Source: Asterias amurensis (taxonomy: Eukaryota > Echinodermata > Asteroidea > Forcipulatida > Asteriidae). Taken from it: a stretch of DNA of 64,000 nt. This document shows, piece by piece, positions 22,511-37,100 of the stretch (position 1 is the first letter of the stretch; each line of letters opens with the position of its first letter). The stretch spans positions 13,280,501-13,344,500 of the forward strand of contig NC_092666.1 in the NCBI RefSeq assembly GCF_032118995.1, in the 5' to 3' direction. Under the pieces are notes generated by a model. The model saw only the letters and a program-made list of their open reading frames with translations, was not told the DNA's origin and did no database searches. Both the position numbers and the translations under genes were made by a program.

Positions 22511-22913
22511 ATGCACTGGACACTATTGGTAATTACTCAAAATACTAACAGTTAGCTAGAAACTTACTTGGTAAAGAGCAATGGAGAGCTGTTGATAGTA
22601 TAATACATTTTGAGAAAACGGCTCCCTCATCTGGAGTAAAATAGTTTTTGTTTTAAAGGGGGTAACTTCTCACTAAAGTAATTGAATCTGATAAAATACT
22701 TCACTTCAGGCCTGAAGCCTTTTATTTTCTTTCTTTAGTCTCTTGCAACCTTGATGACCAATCGGGCCCAAATTTTCACAGGTTTGTTATTGTATGTTTA
22801 TGCTGTTGTAATTGCCTGCAAAGGATGATTTAGGTTTTTTAAATTGAATTGAATAGAATGTTGCAATACACCAAGTGAGAATAACAACAATTTCGCAAAA
22901 AGTGTCCAGTGCC
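22511..22913 (-). mobile_element. Diverged family A MITE
   Basis: Starts GCACTGGACACTATTGGTAA and ends AAAAGTGTCCAGTGC. The order of landmarks is reversed relative to the 18802 copy. The middle is altered by small insertions and the TTAA flanks are lost. Confidence 0.7.
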
Positions 22914-22917
22914 GCAG

Positions 22918-23130
22918 AGGCAGTGGACACTATTGATAACAATGACTCAAAATAATTATTAGCATAACAACTTGGTTACAAGCAATGGGGAGAGGTTGGT
23001 AGTGTAAGACATTGTGAGAAACGGCTCCCTCTGAATTGACATAGTTTTCGAGAAAGAAGCAACTTTCCACGAATTTGGTTTTGAGACCTCAGATAAATTT
23101 GAGGTCTCGAAATCAAGCATCTGATTATTT
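22918..23130 (-). mobile_element. Half of a family A MITE, cut by a LINE 3' end
   Basis: Starts GGCAGTGGACACTATTGATA and runs through GAGAAACGGCTCCCTC to GAGGTCTCGAAATCAAGC, then ends where the LINE stub at 23141 begins. It lies directly after the previous copy. Confidence 0.7.
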
Positions 23131-23140
23131 TTAACAGTTG

Positions 23141-23337
23141 GGGGATCGTGCCTTTTCTATTGCAGCACCTAGGATGTGGAATAGAATGTAAGATGTGGAA
23201 TCATCTTCCGCAGAACATCAGGCAATCTTCTTCATTAGCAAATTTCAAAGCTTTGCATAAATCTCATCTTTTTTTTCAAAAGCCTACTGTACGGCGATAT
23301 GAGCAACGATTGTTGAATTGGCGCCTTATAAATTAAA

Positions 23338-23381
<44 letters not shown>

Positions 23382-23384
23382 GAA
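23141..23384 (+). pseudogene. 3' stub of a non-LTR retrotransposon with (ATTG)n tail
   Basis: The frame gives MWNHLPQNIRQSSSLANFK then LHKSHLF, the WNSLP..IR...S...FK..L...LF motif near the C-terminus of CR1/Jockey-type reverse transcriptases. The stub ends in about ten GATT units. A simple-repeat 3' tail is typical of this group. Everything upstream of the last ~60 codons is missing. Confidence 0.7.
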
Positions 23385-23803
23385 TCAAACACAAAATTTA
23401 ACAATACTCTGTACAGTTGCTTTATTCAATGTATACTAAAAACTCAATTATTTCATCAATTTACTTATAAATAAACATGAGGAAAACAGAAAGTTTTACC
23501 AGAAATAATTACTATTGTCGAGATCGAACGCAGACAGTGACAGTCTTTCATTTTGAAATTAAACTCTATTAAAGCAAAAAGCACATGTACAAATGGGAGT
23601 GGTACACTAATTGTTTTTTATCCAGATTTAAAAAGATCAACAGAGACACACATTATTCTAAAAGAAAAACCCATTTAAACTTGGAAAATGATCAATTCAC
23701 CCTGAACAAATGTATTCAAAAAGCTGCAACCTTTTTGAATCGTTTGTCTTTATGAAAACAAAAGTAAACAGATTAAGCTTGATGCTTTGGTTTTTAAAGG
23801 GCC

Positions 23804-23974
23804 AGCCGTAAATTTCACAAAGAGTTAGGACTCGTCTTATCTCGAGTTAGGACGAGTAACTCTTTCTAACTTAGGACTAATCTTAAGGTCTGCATGCAAC
23901 AGTGCAGGGTTGGGACTCGTCTTAAGTCCTAAGATTAGTCTTGAGTTAGGAAGAGTTTTGTGAAATCGCCGGCA
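23804..23974. repeat. Family E foldback element
   Basis: Starts AGCCGTAAATTTCACAAAGAG and ends GTTTTGTGAAATCGCCGGC, with TTAGGACGAGTAACTC and matching inverted blocks inside. It lies between the USF stop codon and the nuclear IkB promoter. Confidence 0.75.
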
Positions 23975-25140
23975 GGAACCCCAAGTCATTATCATTGGTT
24001 AAGGGCACCTCTATGAGGAATATTCTACTTGTGGGGCACCAAGGCAATGACCAGGGGCAACGATGGCATTGCCTCCACTATCTCCACTAAAGGGCAACAG
24101 GGCTCAACTTCATAAGCCTGTAAGCACAATAACTTGCTATGCACAGAAAATTATCGCTTAACAAAAAAATAGGTTTAAAATGAAGTTAAATTACATTTGC
24201 TTAGCAAATAAATATATGTGAAGCAGTATTTTCTGCTTAACAGCTTTATGAGATTGGACCCATGCATGAGACAGTAAATGTTAGCAGTACAAACTTTACA
24301 TTAGAAAGAATTGCATGTTTATATAGTGGATGCCTATCTGGAAAAGGATTTTCTTTTGAAATGTTGAAAGAGCTGTCATTTCAACCCAGTAAAACCAGGA
24401 ATTATTTCGAAATTTGAGAAGGTAAAACAACAAAAGTGTAACTATTTTTCCGCCAACATCGGAAGACAAAGTTCCATTACTTTCCAGTGAAATTCTAAAT
24501 TAGATTGTGTAAACAATAACTTTTCCTTTTAATAACGTTTCATAAAACTTAATATTTACACTGACATGGTATTCATGTCCCCTTCCGATCTTCCGTCAAA
24601 GAATCTTTCAAATCAGACGTGGAGCAGGAATGTTTCTACTTGTGAAACTATTTTTGAAACATCAGACTGGTGGATCCATTTCATGGACTTTTTAATCACT
24701 TTTATCCGCTATCATTACAAATAGAGATGCACTGTTGTTACTCTGATGGGGAGAGTCTATAAAACCTTCACTGAAAACAAACTGTGCCCCTAAAATTGAA
24801 CTGTATGATAAAAAATCTGAGTGAGTGAAAAAAGGAGAGGACCTTACATAAATAATTACAAGATATGGTGTAGCAGTTCATCTTCAATGGACACTGATTT
24901 GCTCCTTGAGAACGTCACCTGAAATCGACCTCTCGATCGCAGTGCAATCATCTTCTTTAACAGTTTGTCTTCCATACAGATGAGACAGTGGAAGCGCAAA
25001 TAGTCTGGTTTCTTTTCACTTCTCATTGCTATAATGAACATTGCAGTCAGGGCTACAGACACATTATGGCAACCTCAAGATGTGTGTTTATAAATACAAA
25101 AAAAAAACGCACGGATGGTTTCTACGGTTTTTCGTTTGTT

Positions 25141-28100
25141 TTAGGAATTGTCCATTGCTACACTCACTATCTCAATGCCGTGTTGCTGTAACTGTGTCCT
25201 CAACAATGTGTTTTCATTCTTCAACTCTTCCACCTGTTGCCGTAGTAACTCGTTATCGACGGAGACACGCTCGTGCTCTTTCACCGTGTCTGCCATGCGT
25301 GCGTTGGAGGATCTTAATTCATTGATGAAGTCGCAGGTTTTTGAGAGAATACCACCTTTGCTCTGGATTAAAAAAACAAGCAAAAAGTCAGCAATCAGCA
25401 AAAATATTCAGATCCACTGACCAAGTCAATGTATACCTACTGGCAAAATTTTAACCCTACAAAATCAGAGTTGCCTTAGGGTGATCCCCTGGCAAAGATA
25501 CTGCCAAAAAAGGGAAACTGCCAACATAGGGCTAGAACAATAATAAAAATAGTAATAATAATAGTTATTCAGGCAATCACATTTACAAGCTCAGTTGGTT
25601 GAGCACCGGCACGTTAATCCGGAGGTCCTTTGTTCAAATCCTGCACTAGTAAATTTATTCTTTGTTCAACTCAAAATCTCTTTGTAAAAAACGGCTGCAT
25701 ACCTGTGACTTGGACTGGTCCGTTGCACAATCAGGCACGAGTTTTGAAAGTCTGACAATCCAATTATTTATCTTGTCTCGTCTTCTTCGTTCCACTTCAT
25801 TATGTGTCGCTCTTCGTCTGTCGTCTCTTGCAGTACGTGCTCCGTCGATTTTACTGTTGGAATAAAGTGAACACAAATCAAAAAAATAATCATAGACAGA
25901 CTAAATAAAGTGTTCTGAGACACAGAAATTGAAATGATTTAAAAGTTCACAGAGGGTTCAGCTCTTGCAGTTCGCGCTCCATTGATTCTACCGTTAGAAT
26001 AAATTGAACACACAAATCAAGAACAACATGCAGAAACAAACCAAAAGCAGTTTGAGAAACTGAAATTATTTTGACTTAAAAGCACGTGTTTACAGCTGTA
26101 TACTCCCCAGGGAGCTGAGATGGTTTAAGAAATGAATTAAATGACCCAGTGACAAAGGGGGAGCTTTGATGAAGAGTTAAATCTTACGGAGCAAAGGAAT
26201 GAGTTCGAGGAGCTATTGTTCTCTGTGCAGCTCCTTGGAGGACATCTTGTGGTGACATCATCACGTAGAACTGACCTGTGAATAAATGACATAGTTGGTT
26301 GTTACAAACAGAGCATAACAAAAAGAGGCCAGCCGTCGATTTCACCAAACTCTTCCTAACTTAGGATTAATCTTAGGACTTAGGACAAGTTCAGTTCCAT
26401 ATCCAAATACGTAGGACGTATTAAACCCATCCTAAGTTAGGACGGGTTACTCGTCCTAACTTGAGATAGGATTGATCCTAGCGTTTCGTGAAATCGGCCG
26501 CAGGGAGAGCAAAGACGTTAGGAGTCGGGGAGAGGGTAGACACCATGGCTAGATTTTTGGGGGGAAACCCCACAAGACCACAGAATTGAAGTGAGAAGAA
26601 AAAATCCCGTTATACAGATTAAGATTTGAACTGTTTGAATTTGAAAAAGCACTACGAGAAGATTGATCTCATTTGTATGTATTGTGGGCAAGTAGTCTTC
26701 AATAATTAACAGAATTATATTTATCAAATGGACAGTGAACATTTGAATGCAAACACAATACTGCTGGACTTGTCCAGTTGGGTGTTTACTGGCACTGCGA
26801 TAAAATCACTGGCCTCAGGCGTCTGATCCAGAGTTAAAGGAACATGTTGCCTTGGATCGGGCGAGTTGGTCCATGAAAAGCGTTTGAAACCGTTTGTTAT
26901 AAAATCGATATGGTTAGAAAGATGTTTTAAAAGTAGACAGGCCTGACACTTCACGGAGGCAACGAAGGCGATTGCCTCCGTTGCCCCTTGCCATTGCCTT
27001 GGTGCCCTTGAAATGCTCCAGTAGAAATTTACAATTTCCTCATAGGGTGCCCTTTGCCAAAGAGAAAATGCCTTAGTGCCCTTGCCCTTTCAAAAACGAA
27101 GCATACAGGCCCGAGTAGAATATAATGATCCACACAAACAAGCCTCGAAATTGCGTGGTTTTCCTTTTACTTTGCATACTAACCTGGTCGACCATTTTAT
27201 GGAGTCAAAAACTTGACTCCATAAAATGGCATTCCGTGTTAGTTCACAGCATATAAAAAAACCATGCAATTTCGAGCCATATTTGTGTCGAACGCTATAT
27301 GCTACTTTGAAACATCTTTCTAACCATATCGATTTCATAACAAATGTTTCAAACGCTTTTCCTGGACCAATTTGACCGATGCAAGGCAACGTGTCCCTTT
27401 AATCTCGAGCCCTGTGACAAATGTGTGAGGGGGGTACGAGGATTGAGCCTTACCTCCAGCTGGGTTGGCGTTGGCTAACGTCGACTCTGTCTGCTGGGTG
27501 ATGACGGTAGGATCGGTAGCGACGGCCGACGTTGGGAAGTACGTGAATCTCGTCTCACCAGATTGGTTATCCGATGTCGGGCTGTCTCCATTACTAAACG
27601 GACTCTGGATGACCTGAACGACATCAGGAGAAACGGCATTAAAAAATGGTATCGTAGAAAAATTACACCAGTGACAAGAAATAGCGGCACTTTTTGGTTT
27701 TGGCTTTAAGGACCTTGTCACACGAGGCAACTTTTACAGGCAGCTTGGAGGCAACCAACTGCACTGCATGCTACGTGTACCGCATCACTTTGATAGCATG
27801 TGTAATATTTCAAACAATGTCTAACGAGCCCCAAGAAAGGTATGTGAATTATCAAATGTGAATACGCCTTTTCTTTTTGAGATTGCCTGGAACTGGTTGC
27901 CTGTAAATTGCCTCGTGTGACCTTATTTGATTGTGAAAAAGCACTATATAAAAACCCTCTACCTACAAAGTTACCCCTACTATTTTTAAATACTTGATTA
28001 TGCAAAAGTATCTTTTACTCATTATGTTTTAAAAATATCTCTTGGTTTCTCTACCCTATACCATGTATACCATCTACATGTAGAAACACTGTTCCAAAGT

Positions 28101-31100
28101 TGAATGGCCAGGCTTAATTTTATCATCTACTGTAATACATTTGACAAATCAACCAAGAAACCCTGAGAACAAGACTTCACCTCCAATTACTGGGGGTGCG
28201 TTCGATAAGCTTCCCTGGGTCGACCCCGCAGTGCTCACTCGGTTGAGCCCCTGACAAGAGCTTATTGAACGATCACACTTGCCCTCTCGTGGTGACAACA
28301 TGCACCTCAGGTCATTCCCAAGTGACCCACTCTACCAGCAGGGCACTGGGGGCTGACCCGGGTGAGCCCATTCAAAGCTATTCGAACGTACCGGGGCAGA
28401 CCGGGGTCGACCCAGGGAAGCTAAACCAACGCACGCACCATAATTGTAAACTATTGAGAATTTTGCCCAAGTGACAATCATTTTATCAATAAACTTGTAA
28501 TGGCCACACACAGTGGGACAAGATTGGCCGATGGAGTTTCAAAACACGAAGTATCTTCATCCAGTTTAACAATAATTAAAGCTGCTGTTCCTCAATAAAA
28601 AATATCAAGAATGAAGTATGACTCATTAGAACTGATCTTGTAGGAAACTAGTCTTCAATCTGTCTTGGATGCCTTCAAGATAAGCCTGGGAGTTCCTATG
28701 AGGCATCACACAGCTATATTTAGACGGGAAAGGCAGATTTCCTATGTATTGTCCAAAATATCCTAAATAAAAATCTCGTTTTCCCAAAGAAGGGGGGAGG
28801 GGGTTCTCCACAGTACTTTTAAGGTAGAACAAATTTGTGAGACTCTTAAATAGCTTATGTACCCAAATAGAATGATGACTTAAGTTATCTCTGAAATTTT
28901 AACTGTTTTTTTTGCTCTTTTTTTTATACTTTCGGTTGGGTCCGCCACACTTGAGTTCTTTTTGTATTTTAGGGCCCCGGCTGGTCTGGCACAATGCTAA
29001 AACTATCAAACTTTGGGCAGTGGCTAGTGGGTATTTCAAGTCCTGACTGGACTTATTTGGTTAATGGACTTATACTGGTCCACTGTTAAAATACTGGACT
29101 CTGGCCAGGGCCCAATTTCATAGAACTGCTGAGCACATAAAATTTGCTAAGCATGAAATTTCTTCCTTGACAATAACAGGATCACCAACCAAATTTCCGC
29201 GTGATTTTCAGGATAAGCAAACAGCAACTGAATATCAGTAACAAGCAATATGCAACAAATGGAAATATGGTTGGTAATCCTGTTTTTCAAAGGAAGAAAT
29301 TTCATGCAAAGCAATTATTTTTGCTTAGCAACTCTATGAAATTGGGCCCTGTGATCTAGTAGGTATATCAAGCCCTGACTGGACATGTTCACTTGTGGGT
29401 TTACTGGCCCAAACCTTAAACTACTAGATACTGGCCAACTTTCCAGTGGGCATTTTACTCTTGTTCAGCTGATGAAGGGTTACTGACCTAATGCCAAAAC
29501 TTTTGGCCTCCACCCAGTGGGTCAGTGGCTATTTCAAACCCATTACTCATGACACAAATTAGACCAATTTCTGACTCCTGTCTTCATAGCAAGACAAGTA
29601 CACCGTGGACACGCCCACATTTCTCCCTTTCCATTTTACTTAAAGGAACACGTTGCCTTGGATTAATCGAGTTGGTCTTTGAAAAGCATTTGTAACCGTT
29701 TGTTATAAAATGCATATAATTAACACACAAGAATCACTCGAAATTGCGTGGTTTTCCTTTTAACTCGTCGACTAACACGGTTGCCATTTAAGGGAGTCAA
29801 ATTTTTGACTCCCATAAATGGCCGACCTTGTTAGTTCGCAAAGTTAAAGGAAAACCACGCAATTCCGAGGCAAATTTGTGTGGATCATTGTATTCTACTT
29901 TTAAATCATCTTTCTAACTATATGCATTTTATAACAAACGGTTACAAACGCTTTTCAAAGACCAACTGGACCGATCCAAGGCAACGTGTTCTTTTAATTT
30001 AGTCTGGTTGTGAAGCCAAGGAGTCTCAGAAAAGCAAACTTGATCACTGTAGTAGACAAGAACCCAATGGGGAGAGGAAAAGAAAGGAAGAAAGTTCCAA
30101 TTCTAGATTTGGAAGAAAAACCCAATAGAATTACTCTAGAGAAAACCGACGTAGTCAGGTAGGGACTCAAAACCCAATTCACTTAGTACCCCCGGAGAGA
30201 TTCGAACCAGAGTCCTAGAAGTAGAAGGCAAGGAAAAAGAGCACTACGTCAACCCGACCTCCCTGACTCAACCACTGACAGAAGGAAAGAAACTTATGAT
30301 CCCAGCTTTCAAAGAGAGCAAAATAAAAGTGTAAATTTCTCCGGTGGCGGATCAGTGGTTGGGTGGAGCATGTTGTTATGAATCACCATGTGACTGTAAT
30401 TTGGCAGGAAAATGTCCGTCCATCAAAATAATTGGGCTTTTCCCGAAAGGCCTAAAGCGGAGATATCGCAGATGAGGTTTTGGTTTTTTAATGAGATGGG
30501 ATTTTCATACAAGAATAGGTGATTAAGTGATTTGGATCTTTGACTTATCTATGATAACATGTTTGTTAGATAAAAAAGTCATTGTGTAATGAACACTCTA
30601 GTCAATGGGATTTGAGGCATTGTAAGGTGAAGTATCAATGTAAAACTGGTTTGCGGTAACATCATCTACTTGCTAGGTAGGTTTTGTTCCTTAAACAGAA
30701 CTTGTCTTGCATTCTACTATCGCAGAGTAGATTTTACGGAAATTGGAAGTAGATAAAGCCTTACGGCCATTTGCAGCCGCTCTGGGCCTTTCTGTACGAG
30801 TCATTTGATACCATGATGGTCTCTTAAGGGTGAAGGGAAGGGGGAGGAACGGGAGGAGAGGGGAACTAAAGGGATATAGCCCCCGTGCATTGATGAGTTG
30901 TGCTCGCTTGAAAGGCTATCATTGGCTGAGAGTCGTGCGCAGCACGCACACGCGTGTATTGTTTGTCATCAGAGATGGTGGTCAATGACGTCATATGCAA
31001 TCCATCTTCTTTTACTTCATGCAAGTCGCCAGACACACAAGGCCTGAAGGCCACTTCAAGGTGTGGGCTACAATTATTTTTGTCCAGAGGCCGTTGCCAC

Positions 31101-34100
31101 CTACTCCTAGGGCTGAACCAGGGTTACTCCTTTTGCTGGACAATATCAACTTTGGTGGCTGCCTCGCTACTTTTAAGGGATGATGCGTCAAAGGAGGGTT
31201 GGAAAGGGTGCCGGGGAGAAGAAACTAACCTGGGTAACTGCTTGGGCACCTTGAGGGAATGATGTTGTTGTGACTACATTGACTGCGGGATTACTGTTAT
31301 TTGCATCGGGATCAACTTGGACGACTCGATACGTTACTTGACTCTGTCCATTACTGTCTGTTCTGAATTGATACTACAGAATAGAAAACATTGCGGAACA
31401 TCGTTAACTCCAATTTACTGTGTATGACAAATGTTGTAGTTTGGATCTGTTTGATTTGTGCCTATGGATACAGCCCTGATAACTCTCAGAGGCAACTTGG
31501 AACAATGGGAGACTTTGGAACGCTAGGTGGCAGCAGACTTACCAGGTAAATTTCCATTGTTAACGTAGTTCTGAGCATGCGGACATGACCGAGAACAATG
31601 GATTTTACCTGGTAAGTCTGCTGCCACCAAGCGTCCCAAAAGTCTTTCAGTGCCTTCATTGCTTGCCCTGGTGCCCCTTGAAATGTTCAAGTAGAAATTG
31701 GGCTGTGAATAGATCAAAAGTTGTTAACTCTAAAATGAGATTAAAAAATTAGCTGTTGCAAACTGTTTAGCAGCCAGATTAATGGCCAGACTAGAAAGAC
31801 TCTACTAGTGTTGAAATGTCAAGTGGTCATTAAAAGCACTGGACACTTTTGGTAATTACTCAACATAATTGTTAGCATAAAAACTTACTTAATAATGAGC
31901 AATGATGGAGAGCTGTTCATAGTATAAAACATTGTGAGGAACGGCTCCCTCTGAAGTAACGTAGTTTTTGAGAAAGAAGTAATTTCTCAGTAAAATATTT
32001 GAATGATTTCAAGACCTCACGAGTGAGGTCTCGAAATCAAGCATAGAAGCACACAACTTCGTGTGACAAGGGTGTTTTTTTTTCTTCCATAATTATCTCG
32101 CAACTTCAACGACAAATTGAGTTCAAATTTTCACAGGTTTGTTATTTTGTGCATGTTGAGATACACCAAGTGAGAAGACTGGTCTTTGACAATATTGTTA
32201 AATCCTAAAATGTGAAACTCATCAGGTAAGTTTTTTTTTTAAATAAAGTGTGTTTCCTGCATCCGAAAAGTAGGAGAGACTGTGAACTTACAATGTTATC
32301 TGCTGAAAAAGCTCCTGAGTTGGCGATAACTGTTGGGTCATCGGAGGCTGATCCCATATCTCCTGTAAAAAAAATTTTTTAAATAAACAAAATACTTAAA
32401 AGCCAGTTAACTTGCATTTTGAAGTCTAATTTGGAGATTGGTATGCGAAATTCACTAATGGAACAAGACCACTTCCAGAAGCCGTCATGTTTGCGGTCAA
32501 TGATAATGTAACTTAAGGAGGGTTTCCCTTAACTTTTGCTTTTACTCGCCGGCCGGACGAGTCAACCAAAACTTTGAGTCTCCAACAAGTTTTTTTTCAC
32601 TAGCCCACGTGTACAAAAATGCACACAACTTCGCATATCAGACTTGAAGTTGAAAGTCAAAGCCGCGAGCTCAGACGTTGGTAAAAAGTCATTTTTGTCA
32701 AGTCCAAGTCAAAGACAGCCCTGACACTTCATGGAGGCAACAAATCGAGTTGCCTCCATGCCCCCTGGTCATTGCCTTGAAATGCTCTCAGTAGAAATTG
32801 ACAGTTTCTTGATAGGATGCCCTTTACCAAGGAAAAAATGCCTTGGTGCCTACACTGCCTTAAAAGCCCTTTCAAAAATTAAGTACCTGCCAAGTCAAGT
32901 CACAAGTCAATGATGAAAGTTACAAGTCAAGTCACAAATAAAAAAATAGCGACTCTAAAAGACTTGAGAAGTCACATGATTCAACCACTCTGAGTATTAA
33001 ACATCGTTTCCACTTACCGTCATCCTTTCCCTGTAGCTCTTGGTCACTTTTGTCGTGTCCACTGAAAAAGAAAAAAATCATATGAAAAAAAAAATCAAAG
33101 CTTAACATTTTTTCGATGTGACAAAGTTTTCATTATTACCCAAGAACCATTTTCAAAATCTTCTTACACTTTTTCACACTCAAAATATTTTCTATAATTT
33201 GTCCGATGTAAGTGGCGAGTAAGTAGCAGAATATATTCCTTCATTTTTTATCTCTAAATCAAAATAAAAACCACAAAATATATGGCTTTAAGATATTGTC
33301 AATAAAACAGTCAATTTGTAGAGACCAGTAAGCCAAAATAATAATACCTGTTAATTTCACCATTTACAGCCATTATTTTGATCATAAAATACTCTTGTTC
33401 ACGACTGGTGCAAAAAAATGAGAGGTTCTTAACGTCTTGACCTCCAAGCTCACATCTCCAACAGCAAGTTGAAAATGATGGCTCACAATCAAATGATCCG
33501 ATAAATAAGTTACATTCGGCGTCTCAGAAACCATTCTTGTTGGGCCGCGTCTGGTCGCAGTCTCATCAAATTTGATACATTCATGCTTCGTTAGGACAAC
33601 GTGACCCGAGCCTAAGAATACCAGATAAGTCATAATTTCTTCTATTTTTACGCCGCGAAGGGTACAGTCATCAAATGTTCTTAAAATAGTTTTGTACTAC
33701 TTGAAGTATTGGCATAATTTTCTCAAGGGTAGCTGAAAAGGGTTTTTTTCCCGCCTGCAAAGCTCCTTGGCTGTGTTCACTTACTACAGGAAGTGTGTCA
33801 TTACAACCCACCTCCAACTGAATGAAGTCACTGCTTTGCTGGTAGTTGATTGGCTAAGATGAGGCAATTGTAACTTTGGGTTGGACCATTGTCATACTCA
33901 AAGGGGTGATTGGTTTTAGTGTCTGTGCTCACTTATTACTACAGGAAGTGTGTCATTACAACCCACCTCCCACTAAATGAAGTCAACTGCTTTGCTGGTA
34001 GATGATTGGTTAAGATGAGACATTCATAACTTTGGGTGGCACCATTATAGGGAATGAGGGGTGATTGGTTAAGTAATCTAATAAGACATTCAGGACGTGA

Positions 34101-37100
34101 TGCACATTGTAGAGCTGAATGGTAATGACCACCTGACTGAGTCCCTACTCACATGTGACTGTGAATGGGAGAGTGAGGTTTAATCTCTAGGCAATTAAAA
34201 ACCCTGCCATCGTAGACAAGTCTTCACCTTACACTCCAGAGTTAGCGATAAGGACAAGGTTCACTGACTCACAGGAGAAATTCAACCTATTTATTAGTTC
34301 TAGGATAAGACCTAGACCGAATTAGCGGCTACAGCTACGGCTAGATTTCCTATGCGTTGAGGTATAGGACGTCCTTAGCAACACCCTTAGCAACAGCCGT
34401 AGCCACCAATTCAAATTTGGCCTAAGAGTGGGGAAGTCCTCTGATACACATCTTATCGCTCCACACAGTGAAGAGAAAATGAACAGACTCTGAACTAAAC
34501 GGTGTTTGAAGCTTTGCATGGTGTGGAGAATAATTAAGTGTAACTATAAATATAACTATTAATAGTAAACTTGCAGGTACAACCATGAGTAAAATCTCTT
34601 TTGAAGGAGTGGTGGCTCTGAAAAGAGCCAGTTTGGCCTTGATGTTTCGAACAGTATACTCTGCTCGTCTTCAGGAGACGAGCAAAGTATACTGTTCGAA
34701 ACGTCGAAACCAACCCAGCTCTTTTCAGAGCCAGCACTCCTTTAAAAGAGATTTTACTCATATGGTTGTACCCGCAACTTTACTGTTCATATTTATATTT
34801 ATAGTTACTCTTAGATTCTGAATTAAAGCCCTGTCATACTTCCTGTGAAAGCAAATTTTTTCTGTCACAAATTCACAAAAAATTCACTTCGCATTCACAG
34901 GAAGTATGAACCGGGCTTAACCTGTGTGCCAAGCATCAAAAGCGCAGCAACTGTCACAATTCCCCCCCCCCTCCCCCCTGTCCCCAAGAAGTGAAAAACT
35001 TGCTAGGCATCTTTGTGAAGGGAGTTTAAGGTAATTGAGAGTGCTTTGTATCATACAAATAGGTTTTTTGAAACCTATTTGTATGGTAAAACATTTTTTT
35101 ACTGCAGTGGGGAGGGAGGGGGGAATGTGGAGTTTTGTTGCTGTGTGGGCACCACACTCCCAAGTTCAGGACACATGGCGACAGTGTTGCATGGCGATTG
35201 TGCCACTATACTGTGTGTCCCCCCCCCCCCCCCCCCCCCCGGCTTTATCCGAGAGGAGATCGGTGAGCACTCTTAACCCCTTGAACATGACACGGCATCA
35301 CAATGTGAAGCCCCTGATGGTAACACGTTAAAAGTTACAAGTCAAGTTTCACTGACTATTATTAGATCCTTGCCATTTGCCTGGCAGAGCACACTTTTAG
35401 TTTTTTTGGGGCAAGTCATCTATTGCCCGGCCTCTCTCTCTCTCTAGTTGACCGAGGTCGGAATCATGTTGAGGCTCGCCCATCCCTGTCGATCTCTCAT
35501 TAGGTTGGGAAGATCAGCTGGAAGCACCCTGATGTCCCTAGCAATTACATCTCTATAGCTGTGCTTTTGTCTTCCCCTGTTTCTCCTCCCATGTTCTGGT
35601 GACCAGGTGATAAGCTGAGAGACAGGTTCTTTGGTGTTTCTGTAAGAGTGCCCTACGAGTCTCAGACGATTGCCATGCATATTTATTGTTATCTTATTTT
35701 TATTTTATTCAACATCCAACAGCGCAGTTACCAGTTACAGGACAAATAAAAATATTTTTCGAGTGAATGATAAATGTTCAAAACTGCAGCTTCAGAACCA
35801 TATTCCTCACAACACTTCAATTAGAATTGTTTAATTCTTGTTTAAAGGCAGTGGATACTAATTTTTTGTGTGTAAATACTCAAAATAATTATCAGCATAA
35901 AACCCTAATTGGTAACGAGTAATGGGGTGAGGTTGATAGTATAAAACATTGTGAGAAACGGCTCCCTCTGAAGTGACGTAGATTTCGAGAAAGAAGTAAT
36001 TTTCCGCGAATTTTATTTCGAGACCTCAGATTTAGAATTTGAGGTCTCAAAATCAAACATCTAAAAGCACACAACTTCGTGTGACAAGGATGCTTTTTTC
36101 TTTCAAAATTATCTCCCAACTTCGATGACCGATTGAGCTCAAATTTTCACAGGTTGGTTATTTTATGCATATGTTGAGATACACCAAGTGAGAAGACTGG
36201 TCTTTGACAAGTACCAATACTATTGGCAATAGTGTCCAGTGTCTTTAATGTAGCTTGAAACATGGCTGTAAAGCAAACCCCTGCCAACAACATACATGTA
36301 GACAGTGCCTCCTGCCTTTCTCGGCGGTGGATGGATGTCTCCCTCATGGACTCTGTTGACTGATCAGGCTCACCCAATCTCTTGCTTTTATATTTTGTTT
36401 ACCTTTGGCAGCGAGTGTAATTTTTATTCTTTTTTTTTTTGGGGGGGGGGGGGGTTGAGGATTGTAAGATTCGTGAAAATCTTGTCTGCCATTAGTGCTG
36501 TCACATATTTTTGATCAACATTTATTTTCAATCCCCCATTTCAAGTCTTGTTTACCATTAGATCATAGACCCATTCTGGGGCAAAATAGAAATAGGCCTA
36601 CTACTTAAAAAAAAACAAAAAAAAGGGACATCTTTGATGCCAACTTATTTTAGAAGGAGTACAGCATCCCCGCATGGAGGTAGAATCGGTCTAGTTTACC
36701 ACATCAGTTCTGTTTTATAAAAAAGTGGCAGCCAGGTTAAAGGTTTGACTTTTTTCCCATCTGAGTCTGAAGTTTCAGATGGAATCAATCAATGGAATCA
36801 ATTCAACAAAGAGTAAGACCAAAAATGCAAAAATAATTCCAAACTTGTCACAAACCCCAAGCATGCCAAGTACAAAAACAAGGTCATCAAATACGTTTCG
36901 TTGACTAAATTATAAAGTTATTTTTTTCAAAAATATATATATATATAATATATATATTTTTTTAAGCTGCAAATGCAAATGACCGGTTTATTATTATTTA
37001 TTTAAAAACTATTTTTGCCTAAAAATGTAGAACTATCTGGATATATAACAAATAAAACATTGTCCCTTATTAATTATTGATCATTATTATTAATATTAGC

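Noticed and set aside
25575-25650. Possible tRNA gene
   Set aside because: A- and B-box-like words are present, but I could not pair an acceptor stem or a proper anticodon arm.
33382-33633. 83-codon minus-strand frame in USF intron 1
   Set aside because: Looks protein-like in composition, but no family was recognised, no clear splice context was seen, and it is not repeated elsewhere.
35219-35241. Poly-C tract and other homopolymer runs (18161, 34966, 36440, 38789)
   Set aside because: Ordinary low-complexity tracts; lengths may also be assembly noise.
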